Source: Epiperipatus broadwayi
Taxonomy: Eukaryota; Onychophora; Udeonychophora; Euonychophora; Peripatidae
NCBI GenBank assembly: GCA_028023455.1
Contig: JAQFVV010012394.1
Location: 28,967,010 to 29,031,009 of the forward strand
DNA: 64,000 bases
Direction of reading: 5' to 3'
A program made the position numbers and the translations under genes. Of this stretch, positions 1-10,033 are shown piece by piece (positions within the stretch are counted from its first letter, which is position 1; every line of letters begins with the position of its first letter). The notes beneath the pieces were generated by a model. It saw only the letters and a program-made list of their open reading frames with translations. It was not told the DNA's origin and ran no database searches.

Positions 1-1139
1 GATTCTTGGTCTATGCTTAATTTTCCTGTTTTTTCTTCGAAGTCTCAGCGGTTTCAGAATGCTGCTATCTTCATAAGGGATAATTAAATTTGTTTCTAGT
101 TTATTACTATGTATTTTAATTATTGATTTTTGTTGATCATTAAATTTCACTTTTAAAGTAGTAATAATGACTTAATTTAGAGGAGTTTTATTTTGTTTTT
201 ATGAAAATAATTACTATAATTGTATTAAACATTTTTTTTATAACCAGGGTATAAATACTATGTTTAATTATTTGCATTTTTTTGTTTGATTATTTCTCAC
301 ATTAATTCGTTTAAAGATAATTTCAAATGGCAGTAGAATATTATTTAATAAGATCGTATCTCTAAAGTTGATTAAACGACATTTGAGTCGTTTACAAAAA
401 AGTTTATTTATAATCGTTTCGTCTCATTAAATAAACAAGATCTTGTATTCACGTTGAGATCTATCACCAACGACAATCTATCGGTCAAATATTGAATCTC
501 TGTGAAGATTTACACTTTAGGGAGTAATAGAAATGTCGAAGCAATCTGGCTTTAAAAATTATCCACTGTTTGCATTTTTTGATTAAAATTTTTATATTTA
601 AAACATACTTATGTCTACTGAACACATACACATACATATATATATTAATTAGAATATGACTAATACTCTGCTGGAATATTATACACGGGTAGCACTGATG
701 AAAAAAATAACGTTAGGGGGCGTAATTTTGTTTTTATTTGGGGACGTATATATCATTGATTGCCTACATTGATGATGAGTCACATATCTAACTAATGGCT
801 CAAACTTAAATTTCAATGTGACTACATTTTAGATGGTAATTTCTACGGGTTTAAATAAAAACTTACATTATTTATTCAGAATGCAATTGGAATAAAACTC
901 ATCAGAAACGTAAGTTATAAATGAATGATATATTCTGTAGACTGATGGAAAAACAGAATTTAGTTATAGAAATCATATTATATGGTGCAGATGAATTATT
1001 CATTTGGATCCACTTTTGATGCTACTTTAGAAAACATTTTTGCCACGCTCTCTAAAGTTGACAATGCATGAGAATTGCACATGGAGTGACTTTTTGTAGA
1101 TATTGTTGAATGAAAAATCCAATAGTCACAAGCTATCAT
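1..1139. other. A+T-rich DNA, no gene seen
   Basis: I see no coding region, RNA gene or recognisable repeat here. The sequence is A+T-rich and stop codons are frequent in all frames. It ends where the first RTE-like LINE relic becomes recognisable. Confidence 0.6.
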
Positions 1140-3212
1140 TTACTGAAATAGCAGATAAAACTAGACAGACAAAAATTATTAAGAAAAACAACATTTACAG
1201 TTGATGTTCCTAATCTTCAGAAACATTCTAATGAATTTAAATTAGAACTTACAAATCGGTTTCAAGTATTAGTAGATATTGAACAAGATTCAGATTTGAA
1301 TGAAATTAAAATGAAAATAACGGATACATTTTTAAAAACTGCAACAAAAATAGCTGGTAAAAATAAAGCAGCAATTGACCAACAAAAATTCTACTGAGAT
1401 TAGAAAATTTATGAAGAAAAGAAGGAATATGAAGATATACAAAAATGATGCTTTAAAAAGGATTGAATATCTCGAATTTTGTAAAATGGTATGGAAAAGA
1501 GTTGAAAATGATATAAGAAAGTATAACTGAGAACTAGCAAGGAAAGCTGTAGAAGAAAATAAAAGTCGCAAGAGTGTAAAACAACATTTTGGTGTTGATA
1601 GGAAATTTATATCTGCAATAAAAAAAAGATGGAATTATTACTAAAAAGAGAGATGACATCATGAAATGGGTAGAAGACTTCTATCAAGAATTATATAGTA
1701 ATAAAGAATAAGTACCTCCTATATCTATTACATCTTCAGAATTGCCCAGAATTTTAAATGAAGAAGTGAAACATGCAATTAAATTTATGTAGAAAGGAAA
1801 GGCTCCAAGTAATGATGGAATTATAATTGATATATTAAAAGAAGCAGATGAAAAAATATAATTTTTTTTTACCAAATGTTTAAATGATAAAGATGTACCA
1901 TATGATTAGAAGAATGCAATATTAATATTAATATTTAAAAAAGATGATAAGGAAGATATTAGAAATTAGACCTATCAGTCTTTTATCAGTTTTATAGAAA
2001 ATTTTTACCAAGATAATTACAATTCGTCTATGAAGGACATTGGATTTCCACCTACCAAGAGAACAAGCTGGATTTAAAAATGGTTTTAGTACAGTATATT
2101 ATATTCAGGTATTGAGAGATATTATAAAAAGGACAAATGAATATGAGTTTCCATTATGCTTTTTATTCATAGATTATGAAAAGGCATTTGATTCTATAAA
2201 CATTTCTTCAGTGATTAAAGCATTGGATCATCAAGGTGTATATCAAGGATATTGTCATATTTTAAAGAATATTTATAAAAATACATCAGCAACAATTAGA
2301 TTACATAATGATACTAGAAAAGTTAACATTGAGAAGGGTATAAGACAGGATGACTCCATATTTTCAAAACTTTTTACAGAAGTGCTGCAAGAAGTATTTT
2401 GTGGATTAAACTGGGAAGCTAAAGGAGTGAAAGTAAATGGAGATTATTTAAGTCATTTAGATTTTTCAGATGATGTAGTTGTTTTTGCAAATAATGCTTT
2501 AGAGCTGCAGAAAAGGTAACAGGACTTATCAGATGGAAGTAGGAAAGTAGGACTAAAGATAAATGTTAAAAAGACTAAATTAATCTTTAATGGATTTTCT
2601 CATAATATGAAAATATTGATTATGATGAGTTAGAAAAAGTTAACAGTTACACATACCTTGGTCAGATTATTAATACAGATGGAAACATAATGGATGAAAT
2701 TAATCATAGAATTACACTTGGTTGGACTGCTTTTGGTAGAATTAACTTGATACTAAAAGGAAATATGCCTATGTGTTTGAAAAGGAAGGTTTTTAATAAA
2801 TGTGTTTTACCAATTCTTACTTATGGATCTGAGACTTGGACACTTAATAGAAGAGCAATGCAAAGACTTCAGATCACTCAGAAGAGATCAAAAATGCAAT
2901 ATATGGGTAAGAGAACAAACAGGTATTACTGACCTCATTGAAAAATTAAAAGACTAAAGTGGAGTTGGGCTGGAAACATTGTTAGAAGAGATGATAATAG
3001 ATGGACAATTAAAATCTTAAACTGGATTCCAAGAGGTTGTAAAAGACCCAGAAAGAGACCATGTGAGATGGATGCATGAAATAAGAAATTGTGCAGGGGT
3101 GGTGTGGAGAAGAGAAACTAAAGATTGGAGAAGATGGATTGAACTTGGAGAGACCTTCATCCTGAAAAATATTGATAATGGTTGATAATGATGATGATGA
3201 TGATATAACTTA
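1140..3212 (+). mobile_element. RTE-like LINE relic (linker, RT and C-terminus), 5' truncated
   Basis: This is a decayed non-LTR retrotransposon read left to right. From about 1200 a frame reads the linker between endonuclease and reverse transcriptase (VPNLQKHSNEFKLELTNRF). RT motifs follow: the A motif as FIDYEKAFDSI near 2170, the B motif as GIRQDDS near 2336 (the family normally has a second glycine, so it is altered), and the C motif as FSDDVVVFA near 2463, with both aspartates kept. The C-terminal block typical of RTE elements (YGSETWTLNRRAMQRLQ, then SWAGNIVRRDDNRWT) is at 2820-3005. The 3' end is a TGA repeat at about 3185-3212. Several in-frame stops and frameshifts make it dead. The endonuclease is missing. 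It faces a second RTE copy tail to tail. Confidence 0.9.
2040..2519 (+). pseudogene. Reverse transcriptase core of the RTE relic
   Basis: This is the longest open stretch of the element, 159 codons. It holds the fingers and palm of an RTE-type reverse transcriptase, which would copy element RNA at a nicked genomic site. FIDYEKAFDSI is the A motif with its catalytic aspartate, KALDHQGV is the usual following helix, and FSDDVVVFANNAL is the C motif with the two catalytic aspartates. The B motif GIRQDDS has lost the usual second glycine. The frame is closed by a stop at 2517-2519 just before the thumb, which continues in another frame. Enzyme activity is very unlikely. Confidence 0.85.
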
Positions 3213-4307
3213 TTCATCATTAGTCACTCTGTAATATGTAGGGTTTGTTAAAAAAGTTTGATGATAATTAATTTGACATATCATCATCATCATCATCATC
3301 ATTATTAATCATTATTGAAATATTATAAGATAAAGTTCTCTCCAAGTTTAATTCAGTTTGTTTGCCTTTTTCTCCACATCTTACTAGCAAACTAACTCAT
3401 CCATCTATTGCAGATATGATCTGTTTTTATGTCATTTACAATCTCTGAAATCTAACTGTCCAATCATTATCATCTCTTCTAGAAATATATCCAGCTTACT
3501 TCCACTTCAGTCTCTTATTTCTATCAATGATAAAACTAAGACCAGTTTCTTTTCTCCATATATTTTGTTTATTTGTTGAGTGGTCTAAAATTTTTGCATT
3601 ACTACTCTGTTAAGCATCCATATTACAGTACCACAAGCAATAACTAATAAAATACATTTGCTAAACACATTCTGTTTCAAACACATAGACATATTCCTCT
3701 TTAATATTATTATTTTTACCAAAAACATTGTATCCAAGTTTAATTCTATGATTAATTCCATCCTTTATATTAGTAACATGAACAAGATATTTGTAATTGA
3801 TAACTTTTTTAATTCATCATTGAATATCACTTTAGTCTTTTTAGCATGTATCTTTAGCCCCAGTTTCTCATTACTATGGGATAAATCTTGCAATAATTTC
3901 TGAAGTTGTGAAATAATATTTGCAAAAACAATCCAATCACATCATCTGAAAAAACTATATGGCTTAAATTTCCATTTATTTTTACTTCCTTAGCTTCTCA
4001 TTTTAACTCCCAAGATATTTCTTGTAAAACTGCTGTAAAATGTTTGAACATATAGTATCATCTCATACACTACTTTCAATGTCAATCTTTTTAATACAAC
4101 TATGTATTATATTCATAACTACTGCATTTTGATAAATAATTTTAAACCACTAAACATAACATGTTCACCATTCTTTATGCTTACATAAGCTGTTAACACA
4201 GAGGCTAAAGTCACTATACAGTAGTGTCACTCAGTGCAAGCCAGAGTAATCAATGGATGAAAAAAGCTTTGTGCATAAATTTCTATTTAATGCCTACTCA
4301 TACAGTA

Positions 4308-4349
4308 TCTCCAGACTAATTTCTAGCTTGTGGCTTTCATCAGTGAGGA
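4308..4349 (-). ncRNA. Hammerhead ribozyme-like motif, family A copy 1, left arm
   Basis: On the minus strand the order is helix I strand TCCTCA, core CTGATGA, helix II (AGC paired with GCT around CACAA), core GAAA, a very short helix III, triplet GTC, and helix I strand TGGAGA. Helix I pairs at five of six positions. The catalytic core residues of the hammerhead are all present. The short helix III is the minimal type I form reported for Penelope-like elements and metazoan retrozymes, which usually needs a dimer to cleave. Activity is not shown. Confidence 0.65.
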
Positions 4350-4372
4350 GCCTTGGCTCTCATATCCAAGGC

Positions 4373-4415
4373 TTTTTACTGATGAAAGCCACAAGCTAGA
4401 AACTATTCTGAGGAT
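4373..4415 (+). ncRNA. Degraded hammerhead-like motif, family A copy 1, right arm
   Basis: The plus strand of the right arm repeats the core CTGATGA and GAAA with the same helix II. The triplet has become TTC and the helix I strands (TTTTTA and TGAGGA) pair poorly. It looks like a decayed sister of the left-arm motif. Confidence 0.5.
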
Positions 4416-5039
4416 ATTGGATGAATAGGCTCTGGATAGGAATTTTATGCACAAATACTGTACCAATTGATTACTCTGGCTTGCATTGTGTGGCACTCCT
4501 GTATGGAGAGTTTAACCTCTGTATAAATATTTTTCAGAATATAACAATATCCTTAGGTTTATATTTTGATATTCCAATGTTTTAATCACTGAAGAAATGG
4601 TTATAGAATCAAATGTCTTTTCACTATCTGCAAATGCAAAGTATAATGGAAATTTGGTTCTTTATAAATCTTTTCTTAATGCATGGATAAGATACACTAT
4701 GCTAAACCACTTTTAAACCCAACATGTTATTTTGATGGGTTAAAATCCAAACTTTGCTGTAGATAAATTATAATTATCTTGGTAAAAAGTTTATATAAAA
4801 CTGATAAAAAAACTAATACTTTGTAATTTATTACATCTTCTTTGCTTCCTTTTGAAATATTAATATTAGTACTGTATTTTTCCAATCATCTGGACATTTT
4901 TATCATTTAGACCTTTGGTATATAATGTTGCCAACAATTTTTCTATTTCTTCACTTATTTCCTTTTCTATATTTTTTATAATTCTATTATTACCTGGAAC
5001 TTTACGATGTGGTAGGGAGCACATTATCCTGTATAACTA

Positions 5040-5195
5040 AAAGACCTAGAAAAAGACAGCACATGAGAAGGATGGTTGAAATAAGGAAGTTAACTGATGT
5101 GATGTAGAGAAGAGAGATGAGAGATCAAAGAAATTGAATTAAACTTGGATAAATCTTCATCCCATAATGGATCAATAATGGTTGAAAAATAACTT
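5040..5195 (+). mobile_element. RTE-like LINE, 3' end fragment
   Basis: A short plus-strand piece matches the last part of the RTE C-terminus (RPRKRQHMRRM, then the region that reads WIELG in better copies) with stops. It lies head to head with the 5' break of the minus copy that ends at about 5006. It is too short to say more. Confidence 0.7.
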
Positions 5196-5199
5196 TACA

Positions 5200-5820
5200 G
5201 TACAGTAGGATAGCATATTAGCCTGCCACGCATTGAGCTGATGTGATGAAATTTAAAAAAAAAAGCATTACATTTTTATCAAGATATCTGATATATAACT
5301 AGTTATCTAGTCATCGTTTGACAAATGTGTATTCAATTTCTTTTAACGAGAGATGGTTTTGTGTTTGAGTGGAGTATAGAAAGTTTTTATCTATTCACCT
5401 ACATATATTTACAAACAGACTAAGTAGTTTATAAAAATAGAAAAACTGTAATGTACATCTAATGTAATCAAAATAATTGACTTTTTTCTTTTTTTGTAAT
5501 TTAATTAGCTTAATTAAAGTTTTATAAATTTGATATGTTTTAGCGAATAACAATAATATCAGATTTTTATTAAAAAGTTGAAATAATTTAAGTTGCTGCA
5601 ATCAGCTTGCAAACAAACATTGAAATACTTTTAAACAAGCAAGCACGCACACACAAGTGGAAAAACATTACCACACATACTTATATAAACAAAAACAGTT
5701 AATAAAATTATAAAAATTAAATTAAAATTTATAAGTGTTTTAAATATATAGTTTTCATGCTCCGATGCATGTCTGAAATTTGCATATTATGATATTAATA
5801 AAAGAATACGAATTTTTTAT
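5200..5820. other. A+T-rich DNA, no gene seen
   Basis: No gene or family repeat is recognised. The open frame on the minus strand at 5395-5601 is lysine- and leucine-rich low complexity and I do not count it as a gene. Confidence 0.55.
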
Positions 5821-5821
5821 G

Positions 5822-5970
5822 CCCACTTGGTGTAGTAGAGTGATTGACTATCGGCCTACGCATCGTAACGTTCTCGGATCAATTTTTGTTTTAGCACTTG
5901 CGGCTGCTGAACTTCTTATGAACTCCTGAGCACTAAAACTATTCGATTACAAAAATTAATAAATAGGATA
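5822..5970 (+). mobile_element. Possible tRNA-derived SINE, family with shared body (copy 1)
   Basis: The head (GGTGTAGTAGAGTGATTGAC, then CTCGGATCAATTTTTG) resembles the A and B boxes of an RNA polymerase III promoter in tRNA spacing. It is followed by a body (GAACTTCTTATGAACTCCTG) that recurs at 58.6 kb as GAACTTTTCATGAACTTTTG, in both cases running into AAAATTAAT. Sharing a body but having a diverged head is typical of SINEs. The family is not identified. Confidence 0.4.
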
Positions 5971-5989
5971 TTTTGAGCTCAGATTTTCA

Positions 5990-6400
5990 CACGACCCTCA
6001 ATTATCCACACTATCTTATACCACTGGTACACTTGACCACATATATGTCTAAAAGATAAATAATCACCAATATAAGTATTTGGTGCTAAACCAGCACTCA
6101 TCAGTTGGCCCAGATTATCATCTCTACATATATATACAACATGTGCTCAGATTTATATTAAGTTATCCAATCTTCATACTTTAATGGACAGGCTCCAATC
6201 CACTCCACACTCCAATCTTCAGCTGTCCATCCTATTGAAAATCTGATGATGGAATGCTCAAAGCCCATACTGCTGCCGACATTGTCATCCCACCCACGTT
6301 TACCACAAGTCACTCTGACCCCTCATGTACAGGATATAAATCATTTAAGTACATATATGAGGGCTGGGCAGACATGTAAGCTACTATTGTAGATTTAACA
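5990..6400 (-). mobile_element. Hammerhead-bearing repeat family B, single copy next to a Penelope relic
   Basis: On the minus strand this is a complete ~400-bp unit of the family that also builds the foldback at 20.3-21.7 kb. It contains the hammerhead core, the block TTGGTGATTATTTATC and a terminal block that reads GAGTTCGAATCCC in other copies. It lies about 200 bp downstream of the minus-strand Penelope relic (6600-7690) and in the same sense, where the terminal repeat of such an element would be expected. That link is inference. I see no clear target-site duplication. Confidence 0.7.
6061..6117 (-). ncRNA. Hammerhead ribozyme-like motif, family B
   Basis: On the minus strand: helix I strand TAATCTGGGCCAA, core CTGATGA, helix II of five perfect pairs (GTGCT with AGCAC around GGTTT), then CAAA where the core needs GAAA, a 3-bp helix III, triplet ATA, and helix I strand TTGGTGATTA. 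Helix II is the best paired of all copies, but the G-to-C change in the core should abolish cleavage. Confidence 0.6.
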
Positions 6401-6599
6401 TACAGACTATATATATACACCTGAACAAACAATTATATTTATGTTATATCTTGATACTTTGCCATTATTAATAATATGAAAATACTATAACAGAGAGTAA
6501 AATTATATCAAATTATACTCCGAGTATACTTTCAATACATATTCATTATAATCATGGTTATTCTGTTAACTTATTTTTCGCTAATTTGAATTTAATTAG

Positions 6600-7690
6600 C
6601 TCTTTGATTCATTACATGTATTCATATTTGCGATAAAACACACTTCTTTGATCTTACATTGTCCATCATTTCTTTCTTCCCACATTATCTTAATAACACT
6701 TGGACCAAAACTGTGTCCATATTCCCTTTTATGGTTGTTAAATACAGATACATATGTTGAATTCGTCTTGGCTTTTTCATATATTATGATGTATTATGTT
6801 AATCTTGTTCTCAGATTTGCTTTTGTTTTACCATAGTATGTGTAAGGCAGTGCCTTGACTGCATCTCACTGCATTCTCCACATTAGATAAATCCATTTTT
6901 TTGTATTTTATCATTTGTATTATTTATCAGTCTATTTAAATTGTAGGCTGTTCTAAATCCAACATTGTATTCACCAGTGCAAATCTTTACAATTTTGCTT
7001 TTGATGTGGGGTACATTCAGTAGTGCTATCCACACTTTGTTGTTTCTTGTATTCTTAAATACTATTTGTAATGTTTCTTTTAAAATGTGCCATACATTTG
7101 CATAGACCAATAGCACTATACCTAGTTTTATCATATCAGCAATACAAGGCTATAGGTTCTCGATTTTGTCTGACTCAATGTGCACTAGAAGTTCTTTAAT
7201 CCTGTAAATTTATGTGAAGTAGGTATGGGGCTTTGTTTACCCTCTAATGTTGGAAGCTTTATAATGAGTTGTAGTTGTGTCTCATTTTCAAATCGAGATA
7301 GAGAATTTCATCTCTTTTCTGGTTTTATAAGCATTTAGTATTGGAAGGATTATATTAGCCACTTTAAAAGCCAATGCCATCCTACATACTACAATGCCGA
7401 CAGATAGACCATTGACCAAGATTTTGTCATTTTACATATATTGCTCCTATAGTGGTGCTATATCACTATCAATTCAAATTAGAAAATCAATGATAAATTC
7501 TCTCTTGAATATGTCTACTTTATTATTAGTTAATAAAGCATTGATAATTTTAATTGATTCTTTTCTATTTAATGATCTGTACAATTTGGTGACCACAAAT
7601 GAAGCCATTCTATGTTTATTAGAGATAACTACAAATTCAAATAATGATTTAATTGTAAATTATTCAAAACACAATTTCAACTTTTAACAC
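6600..7690 (-). mobile_element. Penelope-like element relic, minus strand
   Basis: The minus strand encodes, in broken frames, the end of a Penelope-type protein. The open part at 6883-7134 includes KIVKICTGEYNVGFRTAYNL and LINNTNDKIQ, the pre-nuclease block. Below it, fragments read like the GIY-YIG nuclease (IHHN, then a stretch resembling a histidine/tyrosine-rich nuclease middle) with stops. Above it (7140-7690) are weaker RT-like fragments. A related copy on the plus strand at 8300-8700 shares the KIVKICT and LINNT blocks, which supports a common element. Penelope-like elements encode RT plus GIY-YIG nuclease and insert at nicked DNA. This copy is dead. Confidence 0.55.
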
Positions 7691-8299
7691 CTGTACCATA
7701 TATTTAGAATCTTTGTAAAAATAAGTAAAATAGCATTTGATGGATGTATATGTAAATATTACTTTGTGTTATATAATTTATGTAAATATTTTCAAAGAAT
7801 GCACATTATCAAGTTTTCTTCCTTAGGTTTCATGTTGTAATTAGAAAGTTTATTGAATTTCAAAGCAGCAAATTATGTAAATATTTTATTTTCATATGTG
7901 TCATTATTTAATAAAACAAAATAGCATTCTTTATCTTCATTCATACAAGTGATTTACTTTTTATCAAACACTTTTTTAACTACCTTCACACTTTTGAAAC
8001 AGTGTGTGCAATTTTTTCTTTTTAATTTAGTTTTCAGAACTGCTTTGCCAAACAATAAATTCTTCTATTCTTCCACCTAAGCTGTTTCTAATTTGGTCAT
8101 GATTTCCACATGAAGATTAAGTCATCCTATCATGTACCTTGGTCTAAAATTGAAAATTGAAACATGTTTAAGAGTTACTCTAAAATTTGAAAGATTAATG
8201 AAACCATTGTCCAATGAAAGATTCAAACCCTTTTTTTAGAGCTAAAAATTCAAATTTGTTATAAAAGTTTTGTGTTTTTAATATCAGAAACAAATTGTA

Positions 8300-8700
8300 A
8301 AGATTTGCACCGATAAATATAATAATAAATTTAGAATGCCCATCAATTTAAATAGTCTGATTAACAATACAAAGAATAAAATACGCAAACTAGATTGACC
8401 TAATGTTTTGTATGCAGTAGATGCAGACAAATACATCGACTATAATGAAACAAAGTCCAATCTGAGAATAAGACTGACACATCATACCTTAATGTACAAA
8501 AAAGCCGAGACCAGTTCGACAAATATATCTATTGCACAGCCATGAAAAAGAACACAGACATAGTTTTGATCCTAGTATTGTTAAATAATGTGCAAAGAAA
8601 GAAATGATAGAAAATGTAAGGTCAAAGAGGCGTGGTTTATGTACAAAATGAATATATAATGAACTAAAATCTAATAATATTGAGAGTAGCAAGAATTGGG
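8300..8700 (+). mobile_element. Penelope-like element relic, plus strand (nuclease region)
   Basis: A plus-strand relic homologous to the one at 6600-7690. It reads KICTDKYNNKFRMPINLNSL, LINNTKNKIRKL and then, after stops, a stretch close to YIGETK...LRIRLTHH (seen as YNETKSNLRIRLTHH). The latter is the YIG plus catalytic-arginine region of a GIY-YIG nuclease. The two relics are in opposite orientation about 600 bp apart. Both are dead, with several stops and shifts. Confidence 0.55.
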
Positions 8701-9640
8701 TTTCATAAATTGATAACAGAGCAACAATGATTATGTTGCTCTCACATCAAAAGTATACTCACTTTATTTAATTTATTATATTTTTATTCTCTGTTATAAT
8801 ATTTTCTTATTATATTTATGTTATATATATGATTTTTATCCTAGTTAGCAATGGGCTTTTATTCAAGGATTCACCATAGTGGTCTTCATAAATTTGTACC
8901 AACTATTTGAATCTACAATCAATTATTAGCTATAAAGATCTTTAAAAAATTTGAAATATTTATTTTAAAAGAATCACTATTTTTTCAAAATGGTGGCATT
9001 TTGTAAGATTAGTAATATCATATGATAGTGGCTTCATTAAAATTATGTCATTCAAAAATAAAATGCCAACAAATACATTAAAAATATACAGTACAGAGTT
9101 TGGTAATCAGCTGAAATCCGGGCACGGCCATTTAATGGCATTGTTTATATGTCAAAACACATAAAAATGCCATTTCTGCGATCGGCCTTATGGCTAATAC
9201 AACATTCATATTGTATTAACCCATTGCTTGACCGCTTTACATGACATTGCATAAAAATATTACAGCCTGTTTTGTCTTTGAAACTATTTACGTGTATTTG
9301 TTCTATCAATAGCTGATTACCATATCACTAGAGGTAATTGAATTTTAATAAGTCAGTACAACTTTTCAAATCTCCATAATAGAGTAATGTCATTTATATT
9401 TAAATAATGTTGTTAATTACTAATAATTGTCATATGGTTCCCACCCTTCCATAAAAAAATGTTAATATAAAAGTTCAGCCTGGAAATAAAAGGTCTGAGA
9501 AGAACGTGCAATTTTTTAATTTTTCAGAATTGCCGAGATTAGAAAGTGTGTGAGATTGTGTTTTTTTTTTCAGGCACATAATGTCCACTTTTTATTACAG
9601 CAATCTTTTTTTTTATTTCATTAGAAATTGACAAGTATTT
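8701..9640. other. A+T-rich DNA with a small inverted repeat
   Basis: No gene is seen. At 9106-9324 the ends TGGTAATCAGCT and its complement AGCTGATTACCA bracket about 200 bp, a possible small TIR element. The left end block (CTGAAATCCGGGCACGGCCA) recurs inverted at about 16663-16682, beyond the big LINE, with three mismatches in 27 bases. Confidence 0.4.
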
Positions 9641-9920
9641 GGATTATTTTTTTTCAGCAGGGTGAAAATAAATGACTATTTTTCTTGATTTTTTGTTAAT
9701 AATAACAAAGTATGACCCCCCCCCCCCCAAAAAAAGCAGTTTATTGTAGAAGCCAAAAAAAAAAAAGGTAATTCAAATGAAATATAAATAAAAGTAAAAA
9801 GTGAGAAAAAGTTGTTGGAAAAAAAAAGAAATTATTGACATTTTGTTATAATTATTTTTCCGAGTGTGGGGGTGGGGGTTTGAAAACAATTTTTTATCCC
9901 CAAAAGACACAAAAGTTACA
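9640..9920 (+). repeat. Tandem-repeat unit left of the LINE
   Basis: This ~280-bp block (TTTTTCAGCAGGG, a poly(C) run, CAGTTTATTGTAGAAGCCAA, GAAATATAAATAAAAGTAAA, then ACACAAAAGTTAC) is repeated in direct orientation at 16025-16290, immediately after the LINE. A further partial unit starts at about 16317. The LINE therefore lies between units of one array. Confidence 0.8.
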
Positions 9921-10033
9921 GCAAACAATGTGAACGATAGCTCTCCTCAAAATTGAAATCAGCAGGAAAGGGGGTATCAAACCCCATTCCAAACCCCTAA
10001 ATACAAGGTAAGAGAAGTTTTATATATTTAAAA

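Larger units (their letters stand above)
4144..4522. mobile_element. Foldback repeat family A, copy 1, inserted in RTE
   Basis: This is an inverted repeat whose arms begin near CAGTAGTGTCACTCAGTGCA on the left and end in the complement of the same block on the right. It lies between ATAAATAATTTT (4132-4143) and ATAAATATTTTT (4523-4534). These are copies of one RTE segment and so form a slightly diverged 12-bp target-site duplication. Each arm carries a hammerhead-like core (minus strand on the left, plus strand on the right). There is no coding capacity. The same family recurs at 22.6, 25.8, 31.2, 32.1, 34.0 and 59.6 kb. Confidence 0.85.
3281..5006 (-). mobile_element. RTE-like LINE relic, minus strand, split by a foldback insertion
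   Basis: Read on the minus strand this is a second copy of the element at 1140-3212. It starts at its 3' end with an ATC/TGA repeat (3283-3306) and runs to about 5006, covering the C-terminus, thumb, palm and part of the linker. The palm block at 4540-4660 matches the plus copy around the A motif, including the helix KALDHQG region. A foldback repeat (4144-4522) has been inserted inside it. The RTE sequence resumes in register on the other side, which makes the insertion point exact. The element is full of stops. Its 3' end faces the 3' end of the plus copy across about 70 bp. Confidence 0.85.

Noticed and set aside
3281-5195. Opposed RTE pieces explained by twin priming
   Set aside because: The inverted piece has its own 3' tail, which a twin-primed 5' inversion would lack. 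Separate insertions fit better.
6240-6260. A second CTGATGA inside family B units (TCTGATGATGGAAT)
   Set aside because: No GAAA at the proper distance and no pairing flanks.
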